From positions 1 to 16,312 of the forward strand of contig DATKFG010000127.1 in the NCBI GenBank assembly GCA_035511515.1: 16,312 nucleotides of DNA. Direction: 5' to 3'. Within the stretch, counting starts at the first letter, position 1, and each line of letters starts with the position of its first letter. This DNA is from VBCK01 sp035511515 (GTDB taxonomy: Bacteria; Pseudomonadota; Gammaproteobacteria; Burkholderiales; Burkholderiaceae_F). Under the pieces are notes generated by a model, which searched no databases, was not told the DNA's origin, and saw nothing but the letters and a program-made list of their open reading frames with translations. The position numbers and the translations under genes were made by a program. Shown here one piece after another: positions 9,612 through 16,312 of this stretch.

Positions 9612-9640
9612 CTCGAGGGGGGTCGCAGACCCCCCGCGAG
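9612..9640. repeat. Strong intergenic G/C hairpin
   Basis: The sequence CTCGAGGGGGGTC - GCA - GACCCCCCGCGAG pairs along 13 positions with one A-G mismatch and a 3-nt loop. It lies in the promoter region shared by purM (minus) and the AI-2E transporter gene (plus), about 95 nt before the latter's ATG. It has no T tract and no convergent gene ends, so it is more likely a REP-like dispersed palindrome or a regulatory structure than a terminator. Confidence 0.6.
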
Positions 9641-9734
9641 GCCGATCCTCCCGTCATTCGGTTCCGAAGCTGCCGCTGTGGGCACAAGTCGCCGTTCTTC
9701 GGAGCTGAGCTTCATCGAGAGGGATTGTATTGGA

Positions 9735-10802
9735 ATGGCTCGGGTGAACGAGGAGCGGCTGGCCACTTCGCTGTGGATCGGGGTCGGCCTGGCGCTGCTG
9801 CTGCTGATGGCCTTGCTGTCGAGCGTGCTCACGCCGTTCGCGCTGGGCGCGGTGCTGGCCTATTTGCTGGTGCCGGGCGTGGACTGGCTGAAGCGGCGCA
9901 GGCTGCCGCGCTGGCTGGCGGCTTTGTTGATGATCGTGCTGACCGCGCTGGTGCTGCTCGGGCTGGTGCTGATCCTGGTGCCGGTCTTGCAGCGCGAGAC
10001 CGATTTGCTGCGCGAACAGATGCCCGCGCTGATCACGCGGCTGAACGCGAACCTGGCGCCGCGCCTGCACGAATGGTTCGGCTGGAACGTGACCTTCGAC
10101 TCGCGCGCGCTCACCGACCTGGTGGCCTCGCACGTGGGCGACAAGGACACGCTGGCCGCCTCGGTGCTGCAGCGGCTGCGCTCGGGCGGCGCCGTGCTGC
10201 TGAACACGCTGACGCTGCTGGTGCTGGTGCCGGTGGTCCTGTTTTACCTGCTGCTGGAATGGCACGAGTTCATCCGGCGGGTCGAGTCGGCCATTCCCCG
10301 CCGCTGGCACGCGCAGGTCGTCTCCATGGTGGTCGAGATCGACTCGGTGCTGTCGCAGTTCCTGCGCGGGCAGCTCTCGGTGATGGCCGCGCTGGCCGTG
10401 TATTACTCGGCCGCGCTGGCGCTGGCCGGCTTCGAATCGGCGCTGCCGATCGGCGTGCTGACCGGGGCGCTGAGCTTCGTACCGTACGTGGGCTACGGGA
10501 TCGGGCTGTTGCTGGCGCTGATATCGGCCGTGTTGCAGTTCGACGGCTGGTACGGGCCGGCGATGGTCGCGCTGGTGTACGGGCTCGGCCAGGTGCTGGA
10601 GAGCTTCGTGCTCACGCCCCGCCTGGTGGGCGAGCGCATCGGACTGCATCCGCTGGCGGTGATCTTCGCGCTGCTGGCGTTCGGGCAGCTGTTCGGCTTC
10701 TTCGGCGTGCTGGTGGCGCTTCCGTCCAGCGCGGTGCTGCTGGTGGCGCTGCGGCGCCTGAAGCGGGCTTACTTCGCGAGCGCTTTCTACAGGCGCCCGT
10801 GA
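9735..10802 (+). CDS. AI-2E family transporter (PerM/UPF0118-like permease)
   Basis: This is a 355-residue integral membrane protein of the AI-2E exporter family, whose members export autoinducer-2 or exchange ions with protons. Hydrophobic helices appear near residues 10-45 (two), 57-82, 155-172, 215-240, a cluster from 240-280, and 300-340. Family landmarks are TPFALGAVLAYLLVPGVDWL near the start, LRGQLSVMAALAVYYSAAL in the middle, and the segments GALSFVPYVGYGIG and VLTPRLVGERIGLHP followed by FGVLVALPSSAVL near the end. The transported substrate cannot be told from sequence. ATG 9735 is used because the protein then starts MARVNEERLATSLWIG and a GAGAGGGA lies upstream. Its stop overlaps the hda start by one base. 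Confidence 0.93.
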   Translation: MARVNEERLATSLWIGVGLALLLLMALLSSVLTPFALGAVLAYLLVPGVDWLKRRRLPRWLAALLMIVLTALVLLGLVLILVPVLQRETDLLREQMPALITRLNANLAPRLHEWFGWNVTFDSRALTDLVASHVGDKDTLAASVLQRLRSGGAVLLNTLTLLVLVPVVLFYLLLEWHEFIRRVESAIPRRWHAQVVSMVVEIDSVLSQFLRGQLSVMAALAVYYSAALALAGFESALPIGVLTGALSFVPYVGYGIGLLLALISAVLQFDGWYGPAMVALVYGLGQVLESFVLTPRLVGERIGLHPLAVIFALLAFGQLFGFFGVLVALPSSAVLLVALRRLKRAYFASAFYRRP

Positions 10803-11449
10803 TGCGCCAGCTCACGCTCGGTCTTTTCAAACCGCCCCCGCAGACGCTGGACAACTTCGTGCCGGGCCGCAACGCCGAGGCGCTGGCGGTGGCGCGCGAG
10901 CTGGCCGCCGGGGGCGGCCCCCAGTTCGTTTACCTGTGGGGCCCGCCCGGCAGTGGCCGCACGCATCTGCTGGCCGCGCTGGCCGGCCGCGGCGGCACCG
11001 CCCCGCAGGGCGAGCCGGCGCGGCTGCATGCGGTCGACGACGTGCACCAGCTGGACCATTCGGGCCAGGCGGGCCTTTTTGCGCTGATGAACCGGGTGCG
11101 CGCCGATCCGGCCGCGCACCTGCTCGCCGCCGGCGACCGGCCCCCGGCCCAGCTGGCGCTGCGCGAGGACCTGCGCTCGCGCCTGGCCTGGGGCCTGGCG
11201 CTGGCGCTGCAGCCGCTGTCGGAGCAGGAAAAGGCCGATGCCTTGCGCGAGCAGCTGCACCTGCGCGGGGTGCGCGCGGCCCCGGACCTGATCCCGTACA
11301 TGCTGTCCCGGCTGCCCAGGGACATGCGCACGCTGTCGGGCGCGCTGGCCGAGCTGGACGCCTACGCGCTGCAGCTCGGCCGCGCGCTCACGGTGCCGCT
11401 GCTGCGGCAGTGGTTGCGCAATCCGCCCGGTAGAATGTCCCGCGAATGA
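10802..11449 (+). CDS. hda: DnaA regulatory inactivator Hda
   Basis: Hda is a DnaA-like AAA+ protein. With the DNA-loaded sliding clamp it stimulates ATP hydrolysis by DnaA, preventing re-initiation. The protein is 215 residues. An N-terminal clamp-binding motif QLTLGLF is at residues 3-9. The Walker A loop GPPGSGRTH is at 47-55, with Arg instead of Lys as in E. coli Hda. Walker B AVDDV is at 77-81, a sensor-1-like AAGDRPP at 109-115, an Arg-finger box RSRLAWGL at 125-132, and a sensor-2-like RDMRTLSGAL near 173-182. There is no DnaA DNA-binding domain. The ATG at 10802 overlaps the preceding stop (TGATG), so translation is probably coupled to the transporter gene. Confidence 0.95.
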   Translation: MRQLTLGLFKPPPQTLDNFVPGRNAEALAVARELAAGGGPQFVYLWGPPGSGRTHLLAALAGRGGTAPQGEPARLHAVDDVHQLDHSGQAGLFALMNRVRADPAAHLLAAGDRPPAQLALREDLRSRLAWGLALALQPLSEQEKADALREQLHLRGVRAAPDLIPYMLSRLPRDMRTLSGALAELDAYALQLGRALTVPLLRQWLRNPPGRMSRE

Positions 11450-11519
11450 GCCCTGTTCGATCTCGAAGGTTTTCGACGAAACTGCCCGGGACCCGGCTCC
11501 AGGACATGAGATCGCGCTG

Positions 11520-12853
<1,334 letters not shown>

Positions 12854-12857
<4 letters not shown>

Positions 12858-13411
12858 CGGCGGCAGCGATGCGACAGGCGTATATCGGACTCGGCGCGAA
12901 CCAGGGCGACCTGGTTGCGACCTTGAACGCCGCGGTGCAATCGCTCGGCTCGCTGGAGCAGTCCCAGTTCGTTGCCGCCTCCCCCTTTTACCGTTCGGCC
13001 CCGATCGAGGCGAACGGGCCCGATTACCTGAACGCGGTGGTGCGGATCGACACGGACCTGGAGCCCTACGGTCTGCTGCTGCATCTGCTCGAGATCGAAA
13101 TGGTATTCGGTCGCAAGCGGCGCGGCTCCGATGCGCGGCGCAACGCGCCGCGCAACATCGACCTGGACCTGCTGCTGGTGGGCGACCTGATCATCCGCAG
13201 CGCCCCGCTCGTGCTGCCGCACCCCCGCATGCACGAACGGGCCTTCGTCCTCAGGCCCCTGCTGGACCTGGCGCCCGATCTGATGGTGCCCGGCTACGGC
13301 TCGGCCGCCGCCCTGCTCACCCGGGTCTCCGACCAGGTGATCGCGCCGTTCCGGCCCGATCAGGACCCCGATTTCGGCACCGAACAGGACTCCGACGAAG
13401 GCGCGGAGTAG
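12854..13411 (+). CDS. folK: 6-hydroxymethyl-7,8-dihydropterin pyrophosphokinase FolK
   Basis: FolK transfers pyrophosphate from ATP to hydroxymethyl-dihydropterin in folate synthesis. The protein is 185 residues, starting at the ATG that overlaps the pcnB stop. It opens with YIGLGANQGD (10-19), the HPPK entry motif. Substrate-loop residues SPFYRSAPIEANGPDYLNAV follow at 43-62. The HPPK signature is ARRNAPRNIDLDLLL (94-108), with the two metal-binding Asp at 103 and 105. LPHPRMHERAFVLRPL (121-136) completes the active site. An acidic tail after about residue 165 is variable. A second in-frame ATG at 12869 is possible. The tight overlap points to co-translation with pcnB, an arrangement familiar from betaproteobacteria. 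Confidence 0.96.
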
Positions 13412-13443
13412 TTCGGTCGGCCCCCGCTTGCAGCCATCGCCAC

Positions 13444-14088
13444 ATGGGCGAACCCGCGCAACTGCGCCACATCGCGATCGAAGGCCCGATCGGGGCCGGC
13501 AAAACCTCGCTCGCGCAGCGGCTCGGCCGCCACCTGGGAGCGCAGCTCGTGCTGGAGCAGCCCGAGGCCAATCCGTTCCTGGAGCGCTTCTATCGCGACC
13601 GCAAGCGCTTTGCGCTGCCCACCCAGCTATGCTTTCTGCTGCAGCGGGCCGCCCAGATCGCCGAGCTCGGCCAGCTGGACCTGTTCCAGGGTCAGGTGAT
13701 CACGGATTTCCTGCTGGACAAGGATGCGCTGTTTGCCCGCCTCACGCTATCGGACGAGGAGTTGAAGCTGTACCAGACCATCCACGCGCAGATCGCGCCC
13801 AGCGCACCGGCGCCGGACCTGGTGATCTATCTTCAGGCCAGCGCCGAAACGCTGGCCGCGCGGGTGGCGCGCCGGGCCAACCCGATCGAGGCCGGCATCA
13901 CCGAGTCCTACCTGCGGGCGCTGGCCGACAGCTATGCAGGCTTCTTTCATCATTACGATGCGGCCCCGGTGCTGATCGTGAACAGCGAGCACCTGAACCC
14001 GACCTCGCGCGACGAGGACCTGCAGCTTCTGCTGGCGCGGATCCAGGCGATGCGGGGCCGGCGCGAATACTTCAACGTGGCGGGCTGA
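13444..14088 (+). CDS. Deoxynucleoside kinase (dAdo/dGuo/dCyd kinase family)
   Basis: This is a 214-residue kinase that phosphorylates deoxynucleosides for salvage. The P-loop GPIGAGKT is at 14-21, preceded by HIAIEG. LEQPEANPFLERFY (37-50) carries the usual acidic substrate-site residues, and the QLCFLLQRAAQ helix follows. The segment ITDFLLDKDALFA (86-98) stands where the conserved acidic/Arg nucleoside-binding motif of the family sits. The lid RVARRANPIEAGIT (140-153) contains several Arg that contact ATP phosphates. The exact base preference cannot be read from the sequence. ATG 13444 is 32 nt after the folK stop, without a clear ribosome site. In related genomes such a gene follows folK and precedes a pantothenate gene, matching this context. 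Confidence 0.9.
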   Translation: MGEPAQLRHIAIEGPIGAGKTSLAQRLGRHLGAQLVLEQPEANPFLERFYRDRKRFALPTQLCFLLQRAAQIAELGQLDLFQGQVITDFLLDKDALFARLTLSDEELKLYQTIHAQIAPSAPAPDLVIYLQASAETLAARVARRANPIEAGITESYLRALADSYAGFFHHYDAAPVLIVNSEHLNPTSRDEDLQLLLARIQAMRGRREYFNVAG

Positions 14089-14097
14089 TGCTGGCTG

Positions 14098-14264
14098 CCC
14101 TCACCCCCTCCCCTCTCCCGCTGCGCGGGCGGGGGGCGATCGCGCGCCGCAAGTGCGATGACCTTCTCGGAGGCACGACGTGTCGCCCCTCGCCCGCGCA
14201 GCGGGAGAGGGGAGGGCTCGCCCTGCGAAGCCGGGCTACGCCCGGCGAAGCAGGGGGGTGAGGG
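14098..14264. repeat. Long imperfect inverted-repeat element (MITE/REP-like)
   Basis: The arms at 14108-14131 and 14191-14214 are perfect 24-nt reverse complements. With one G-T wobble the pairing extends inward to 14139/14183, about 32 bp. The outer ends CCCTCACCCC (14098-14107) and GGGGTGAGGG (14255-14264) are also reverse complements. The right arm is interrupted by about 38 nt that contain their own hairpin. The central about 40 nt are unpaired. There is no ORF. The termini resemble the CCCTCACCCC...CCTCTCCC palindromic repeats scattered through many proteobacterial genomes. I read it as a dispersed non-coding mobile palindrome in the gap between the kinase and panC. Confidence 0.8.
14225..14251. 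repeat. Small hairpin nested in the right arm of the element
   Basis: GCCGGGC (14230-14236) and GCCCGGC (14240-14246) pair around a 3-nt loop, with GAAG flanks on either side. It lies in the right arm only and breaks its symmetry with the left arm, as if a second palindrome had inserted into the first. Confidence 0.5.
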
Positions 14265-14273
14265 CTTAACCCG

Positions 14274-15116
14274 ATGAAAGTCGTCCGCACCATCGAAGAG
14301 CTGCGCGACCAGTTGCACGGGCAGAACCGGCTCTCGTTCGTGCCGACGATGGGCAACCTGCACGCGGCGCATCTTTCGCTGATGGCGCTGGCGGCGCGCC
14401 ACGGCGATCCGGTGGTGGCATCGATCTTCGTGAACCGCCTGCAGTTCGGGCCCAGCGAGGACTTCGACCGCTACCCGCGCACGCTGGAGCAGGACATCGA
14501 CAAGCTGCAGCAGCAAAACCGGGTTTACGTACTGTTCGCGCCGGACGAGCGCGAGATGTACCCGGAACCGCAAAGCTACCGCGTCAGCCCCCCGTCGGAC
14601 CTGGGCGATATCCTGGAAGGCGAGTTCCGGCCCGGCTTCTTCGTGGGCGTGACCACCGTCGTGTTGAAGCTTTTCTCGTGCGTGCACCCGCGGGTGGCGG
14701 TGTTCGGCAAGAAGGACTATCAGCAATGGATGATCGTGCGGGCCATGTGCCGGCAGTTCTCGCTGCCGACCGAGATCGTGCCGCACGAGACCGTGCGTGA
14801 CGCCGACGGCCTGGCGCTTTCCTCGCGCAACCGCTTCCTGTCGGACAGGGAGCGCCGCGAGGCGCCCCACCTGTACCGCGCGCTGGGCGAGGTGCGCGAG
14901 CGGCTGCTCGGCGGCGCGCACGACCTGGCGCGCCTGCAGCAGGACTGCATCGCCGAGCTGGTCGCGAGCGGCTGGCAGCCGGACTACGTGGCCATCCGGC
15001 GCCAGAGCGACCTGAAAGCGCCTACCGCAGAACAGGTCGAAGCAGCCGAGCCGCTGGTCGTGGTGGCGGCCGCCAAGCTGGGATCGACGCGCCTGATCGA
15101 CAATCTGGAGATCTAG
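14274..15116 (+). CDS. panC: Pantothenate synthetase PanC
   Basis: PanC joins pantoate and beta-alanine with ATP, the last step of pantothenate (CoA precursor) synthesis. The protein is 280 residues, standard length. VPTMGNLHAAHLSL (23-36) is the nucleotidyl-transferase HxGH-like motif, though it reads HAAH where HEGH is usual. FVNRLQFGPSEDFDRYPRT (52-70) binds pantoate. RPGFFVGVTTVVLKLF (119-134), FGKKDYQQ (144-151) and GLALSSRN (179-186, the KMSKS-equivalent loop) follow. The ATG at 14274 is preceded by GTGAGGG at 14258-14264, about 9 nt away, which is itself the right end of the inverted-repeat element. A tRNA-Leu gene follows 29 nt after the stop. Confidence 0.96.
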   Translation: MKVVRTIEELRDQLHGQNRLSFVPTMGNLHAAHLSLMALAARHGDPVVASIFVNRLQFGPSEDFDRYPRTLEQDIDKLQQQNRVYVLFAPDEREMYPEPQSYRVSPPSDLGDILEGEFRPGFFVGVTTVVLKLFSCVHPRVAVFGKKDYQQWMIVRAMCRQFSLPTEIVPHETVRDADGLALSSRNRFLSDRERREAPHLYRALGEVRERLLGGAHDLARLQQDCIAELVASGWQPDYVAIRRQSDLKAPTAEQVEAAEPLVVVAAAKLGSTRLIDNLEI

Positions 15117-15134
15117 CCTCGCCTGAGCGATAAT
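15106..15134 (+). promoter_or_regulatory. Candidate sigma70-type promoter of tRNA-Leu
   Basis: TGGAGA (15106-15111, 4 of 6 matches to TTGACA) and GATAAT (15129-15134, 5 of 6 to TATAAT) are separated by 17 bp. Transcription would start about 5 nt before the mature tRNA 5' end. The -35 box lies in the last codons of panC. Confidence 0.5.
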
Positions 15135-15145
15135 CCGGGCCCCGC

Positions 15146-15232
15146 GCCGGGATGGCGGAACTGGTAGACGCGCCGGACTCAAAATCCGGTTCTGGCAACA
15201 GAGTGTGGGTTCGATTCCCTCTCCCGGCACCA
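15146..15232 (+). tRNA. tRNA-Leu (anticodon CAA)
   Basis: This is an 87-nt class II tRNA with acceptor stem GCCGGGA/TCCCGGC. The anticodon stem CCGGA/TCCGG closes loop CTCAAAA, giving anticodon CAA for UUG. It has a long variable arm as expected for leucine, a T loop TTCGATT, discriminator A and an encoded CCA. The 3' end is followed by an integrase gene in the same orientation, so it is the probable attachment site of the right-hand island. Confidence 0.96.
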
Positions 15233-15371
15233 GCTACGCTCCTTCCTTCGTTGCACACGAATGTCCTGTGAGTGCACCAAGCGCTTGAACTTGCAGGGCA
15301 AATTGAACCTCTGATAGGTTCGATCAGTGCAATCGCCTTCTCTGGAAGTGCGCCTCCACGCAGCGTCTTCC

Positions 15372-15393
15372 GGCGGAACGGCTGGCGGAACGG
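15372..15393 (+). repeat. Two direct copies of a 10-bp sequence upstream of the integrase
   Basis: GGCGGAACGG occurs at 15372-15381 and again at 15384-15393, spaced by 12 bp start to start. It lies between the tRNA-Leu end and the integrase start, where arm-type integrase or excisionase sites usually lie. The second copy runs into the GGAG used as ribosome site. Function is inferred only from position. Confidence 0.45.
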
Positions 15394-15395
15394 AG
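15392..15395 (+). promoter_or_regulatory. Ribosome-binding site deciding the TTG start of the integrase
   Basis: GGAG lies 9 nt before TTG 15405. The residues that follow (ARHILSATRVRT) correspond to the usual first residues of this integrase family, so earlier GTG codons at 15327 and 15348 look less likely. Confidence 0.5.
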
Positions 15396-15404
15396 CGAGC
15401 GCTT

Positions 15405-16312
15405 TTGGCAAGACATATTCTTTCTGCAACTCGGGTGCGCACGGCATCCGTCGGCGATTACGGCGACGGCGATGGGCTTTACCTGCGCGTGAAAGCTGGC
15501 ACCAAGCCGAGCGAGACGACGGCGTCGTGGGTGTTCCGGTACACGGGCCCCAGCGGCAGGCGCCGCGAGCTTGGCTTGGGCGCCGCCGATCGCGGCACGC
15601 AGGAGGCGGCCGGTGCGTCGCTGAAGCGCGCACGCAGGAAAGCCGAAGAAGCGCGCGCGATGCTGGAGGAGACGCCGCCGCGCGACCCGATCGACGGAAA
15701 GGCGGATGAGCGCAAAGCCGCACGCGAGGGCGCCGCGGCGAAGAATGCCGCCTCGAGGTCCGCCGCGACCACACTGCGACGCTACGCGCGCGCCTACCAC
15801 GCAGCTCACGTCGAGCCGCTCCGGGCAGACCGGCATGGCAGGGAGTGGCTTGGCAGCATCGAACGGCACGTTCCAGCGGCATTGTTGGACAGGCCAATCG
15901 CCGCGGTCACGTCGATCGATCTGCTGGACGCCCTGGTTCCCATCCTGCGCAAAGTCCCCGAAACCGGAGGCCGGATCTTTCAACGCCTAGCGACGGTCTT
16001 CGACGCCGCGGTGATCGACAGGCTGCGCCCCGACAGCCCCGCCACGTCGATTAGGAGGGAGCTTCGGAAGCGGGCGGGTCGTCGTGAGCGCGGCAACTAC
16101 GCATCCATGCCGTATCAGAGGATGCGCGGCTTCGCGACCGATCTGCGCGCCATGGCCGGCAATTCGGCGCGCTGCCTCGAATTCACGATCCTGACGGGCG
16201 CCCGCACCAGCGAGGCACTGATGGCCGAGTGGTCGGAATTCGACCTGCAGTCGCGGATTTGGACGATCCCGGCGTCCAGGATGAAGGGGCGTGAGCAGCA
16301 CCTCGTGTACCT
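15405..16312 (+). CDS. Tyrosine-type site-specific integrase, cut by the window end
   Basis: The frame stays open from 15318 to the window end. From the TTG at 15405 it gives 302 complete codons; roughly the last quarter of a typical about 400-residue protein is missing. Residues about 3-90 form the DUF4102-type arm-DNA-binding domain (LSATRVRT, then GDGDGLYLRVKAG, WVFRYTGPSGRRRELGLG). Residues about 120-222 form the SAM-like core-binding domain (RRYARAYHAAHVEPL, then DLLDALVPILRKVPETGGRI). The catalytic domain begins about 230, with the first catalytic Arg in FTILTGARTSEAL (R267) and the catalytic Lys in SRMKGREQHL (K294). The H-x-x-R and Tyr residues would lie beyond the window. It begins 172 bp after the 3' end of tRNA-Leu in the same orientation, the usual layout of tRNA-targeted genomic islands. 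No stop or frameshift is seen. Confidence 0.92.
   Translation, partial: MARHILSATRVRTASVGDYGDGDGLYLRVKAGTKPSETTASWVFRYTGPSGRRRELGLGAADRGTQEAAGASLKRARRKAEEARAMLEETPPRDPIDGKADERKAAREGAAAKNAASRSAATTLRRYARAYHAAHVEPLRADRHGREWLGSIERHVPAALLDRPIAAVTSIDLLDALVPILRKVPETGGRIFQRLATVFDAAVIDRLRPDSPATSIRRELRKRAGRRERGNYASMPYQRMRGFATDLRAMAGNSARCLEFTILTGARTSEALMAEWSEFDLQSRIWTIPASRMKGREQHLVY

Noticed and set aside
9654..10649. 331-codon minus-strand frame opposite the AI-2E transporter gene
   Set aside because: Extremely Gln/His/Arg-rich shadow of a membrane-protein gene; not a credible protein.
13953..15230. 425-codon minus-strand frame opposite panC and the kinase end
   Set aside because: It crosses the palindromic repeat and the tRNA-Leu gene and is antisense to panC; no family resemblance.
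15233..15404. Small gene (such as an excisionase) between tRNA-Leu and the integrase
   Set aside because: No frame with a ribosome site and recognisable pattern was seen; open stretches there are short or overlap the integrase frame.

Overview
The window is a G+C-rich (roughly two-thirds G+C by eye) block of bacterial chromosome. Its gene order (queG | tsaE-amiC, mutL-miaA, purM, AI-2E permease-hda-pcnB-folK-deoxynucleoside kinase-pan gene) is the kind of housekeeping neighbourhood I associate with Burkholderiales and related betaproteobacteria. That taxonomic call is from memory of family synteny and protein style, not from a search. Intact, well-conserved genes fill almost all of it.

Layout. 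Positions 1-311 hold a decayed remnant of a tyrosine integrase abutting the 3' end of a tRNA-Thr(CGU) gene (minus strand). Two minus-strand genes follow: an unusual membrane protein with a TonB-type C-terminus (454-1680) and queG (1810-2952). queG is divergent from the overlapping pair tsaE-amiC (2972-4911). A DedA-family membrane protein (4921-5580, minus) is convergent with amiC and divergent from mutL-miaA (5799-8491), which overlap by one base. purM (8531-9562, minus) is convergent with miaA. A long plus-strand train then runs through an AI-2E family transporter, hda, pcnB, folK, a deoxynucleoside kinase and panC (9735-15116). A 167-bp inverted-repeat element lies just before panC. A tRNA-Leu(CAA) gene follows, and directly after its 3' end an apparently intact tyrosine integrase begins and runs off the window end.

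Function. The core genes cover tRNA modification (queG, tsaE, miaA), cell-wall hydrolysis (amiC), DNA mismatch repair (mutL), purine, folate and pantothenate synthesis (purM, folK, panC), deoxynucleoside salvage, control of replication initiation (hda), RNA polyadenylation (pcnB) and membrane functions (TonB-like protein, DedA, AI-2E transporter). The tight spacing (1-nt and 4-nt overlaps) suggests several co-transcribed units.

Most notable is the symmetry at the edges. The two tRNA genes point outward, and each has an integrase, one dead and one apparently intact, immediately beyond its 3' end. The window is therefore best read as a conserved core segment between two tRNA-associated integration sites; the right-hand island lies mostly outside the window. 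I see no CRISPR array, no insertion sequence and no clear defence system inside the window. Any novel cargo would be beyond position 16312.
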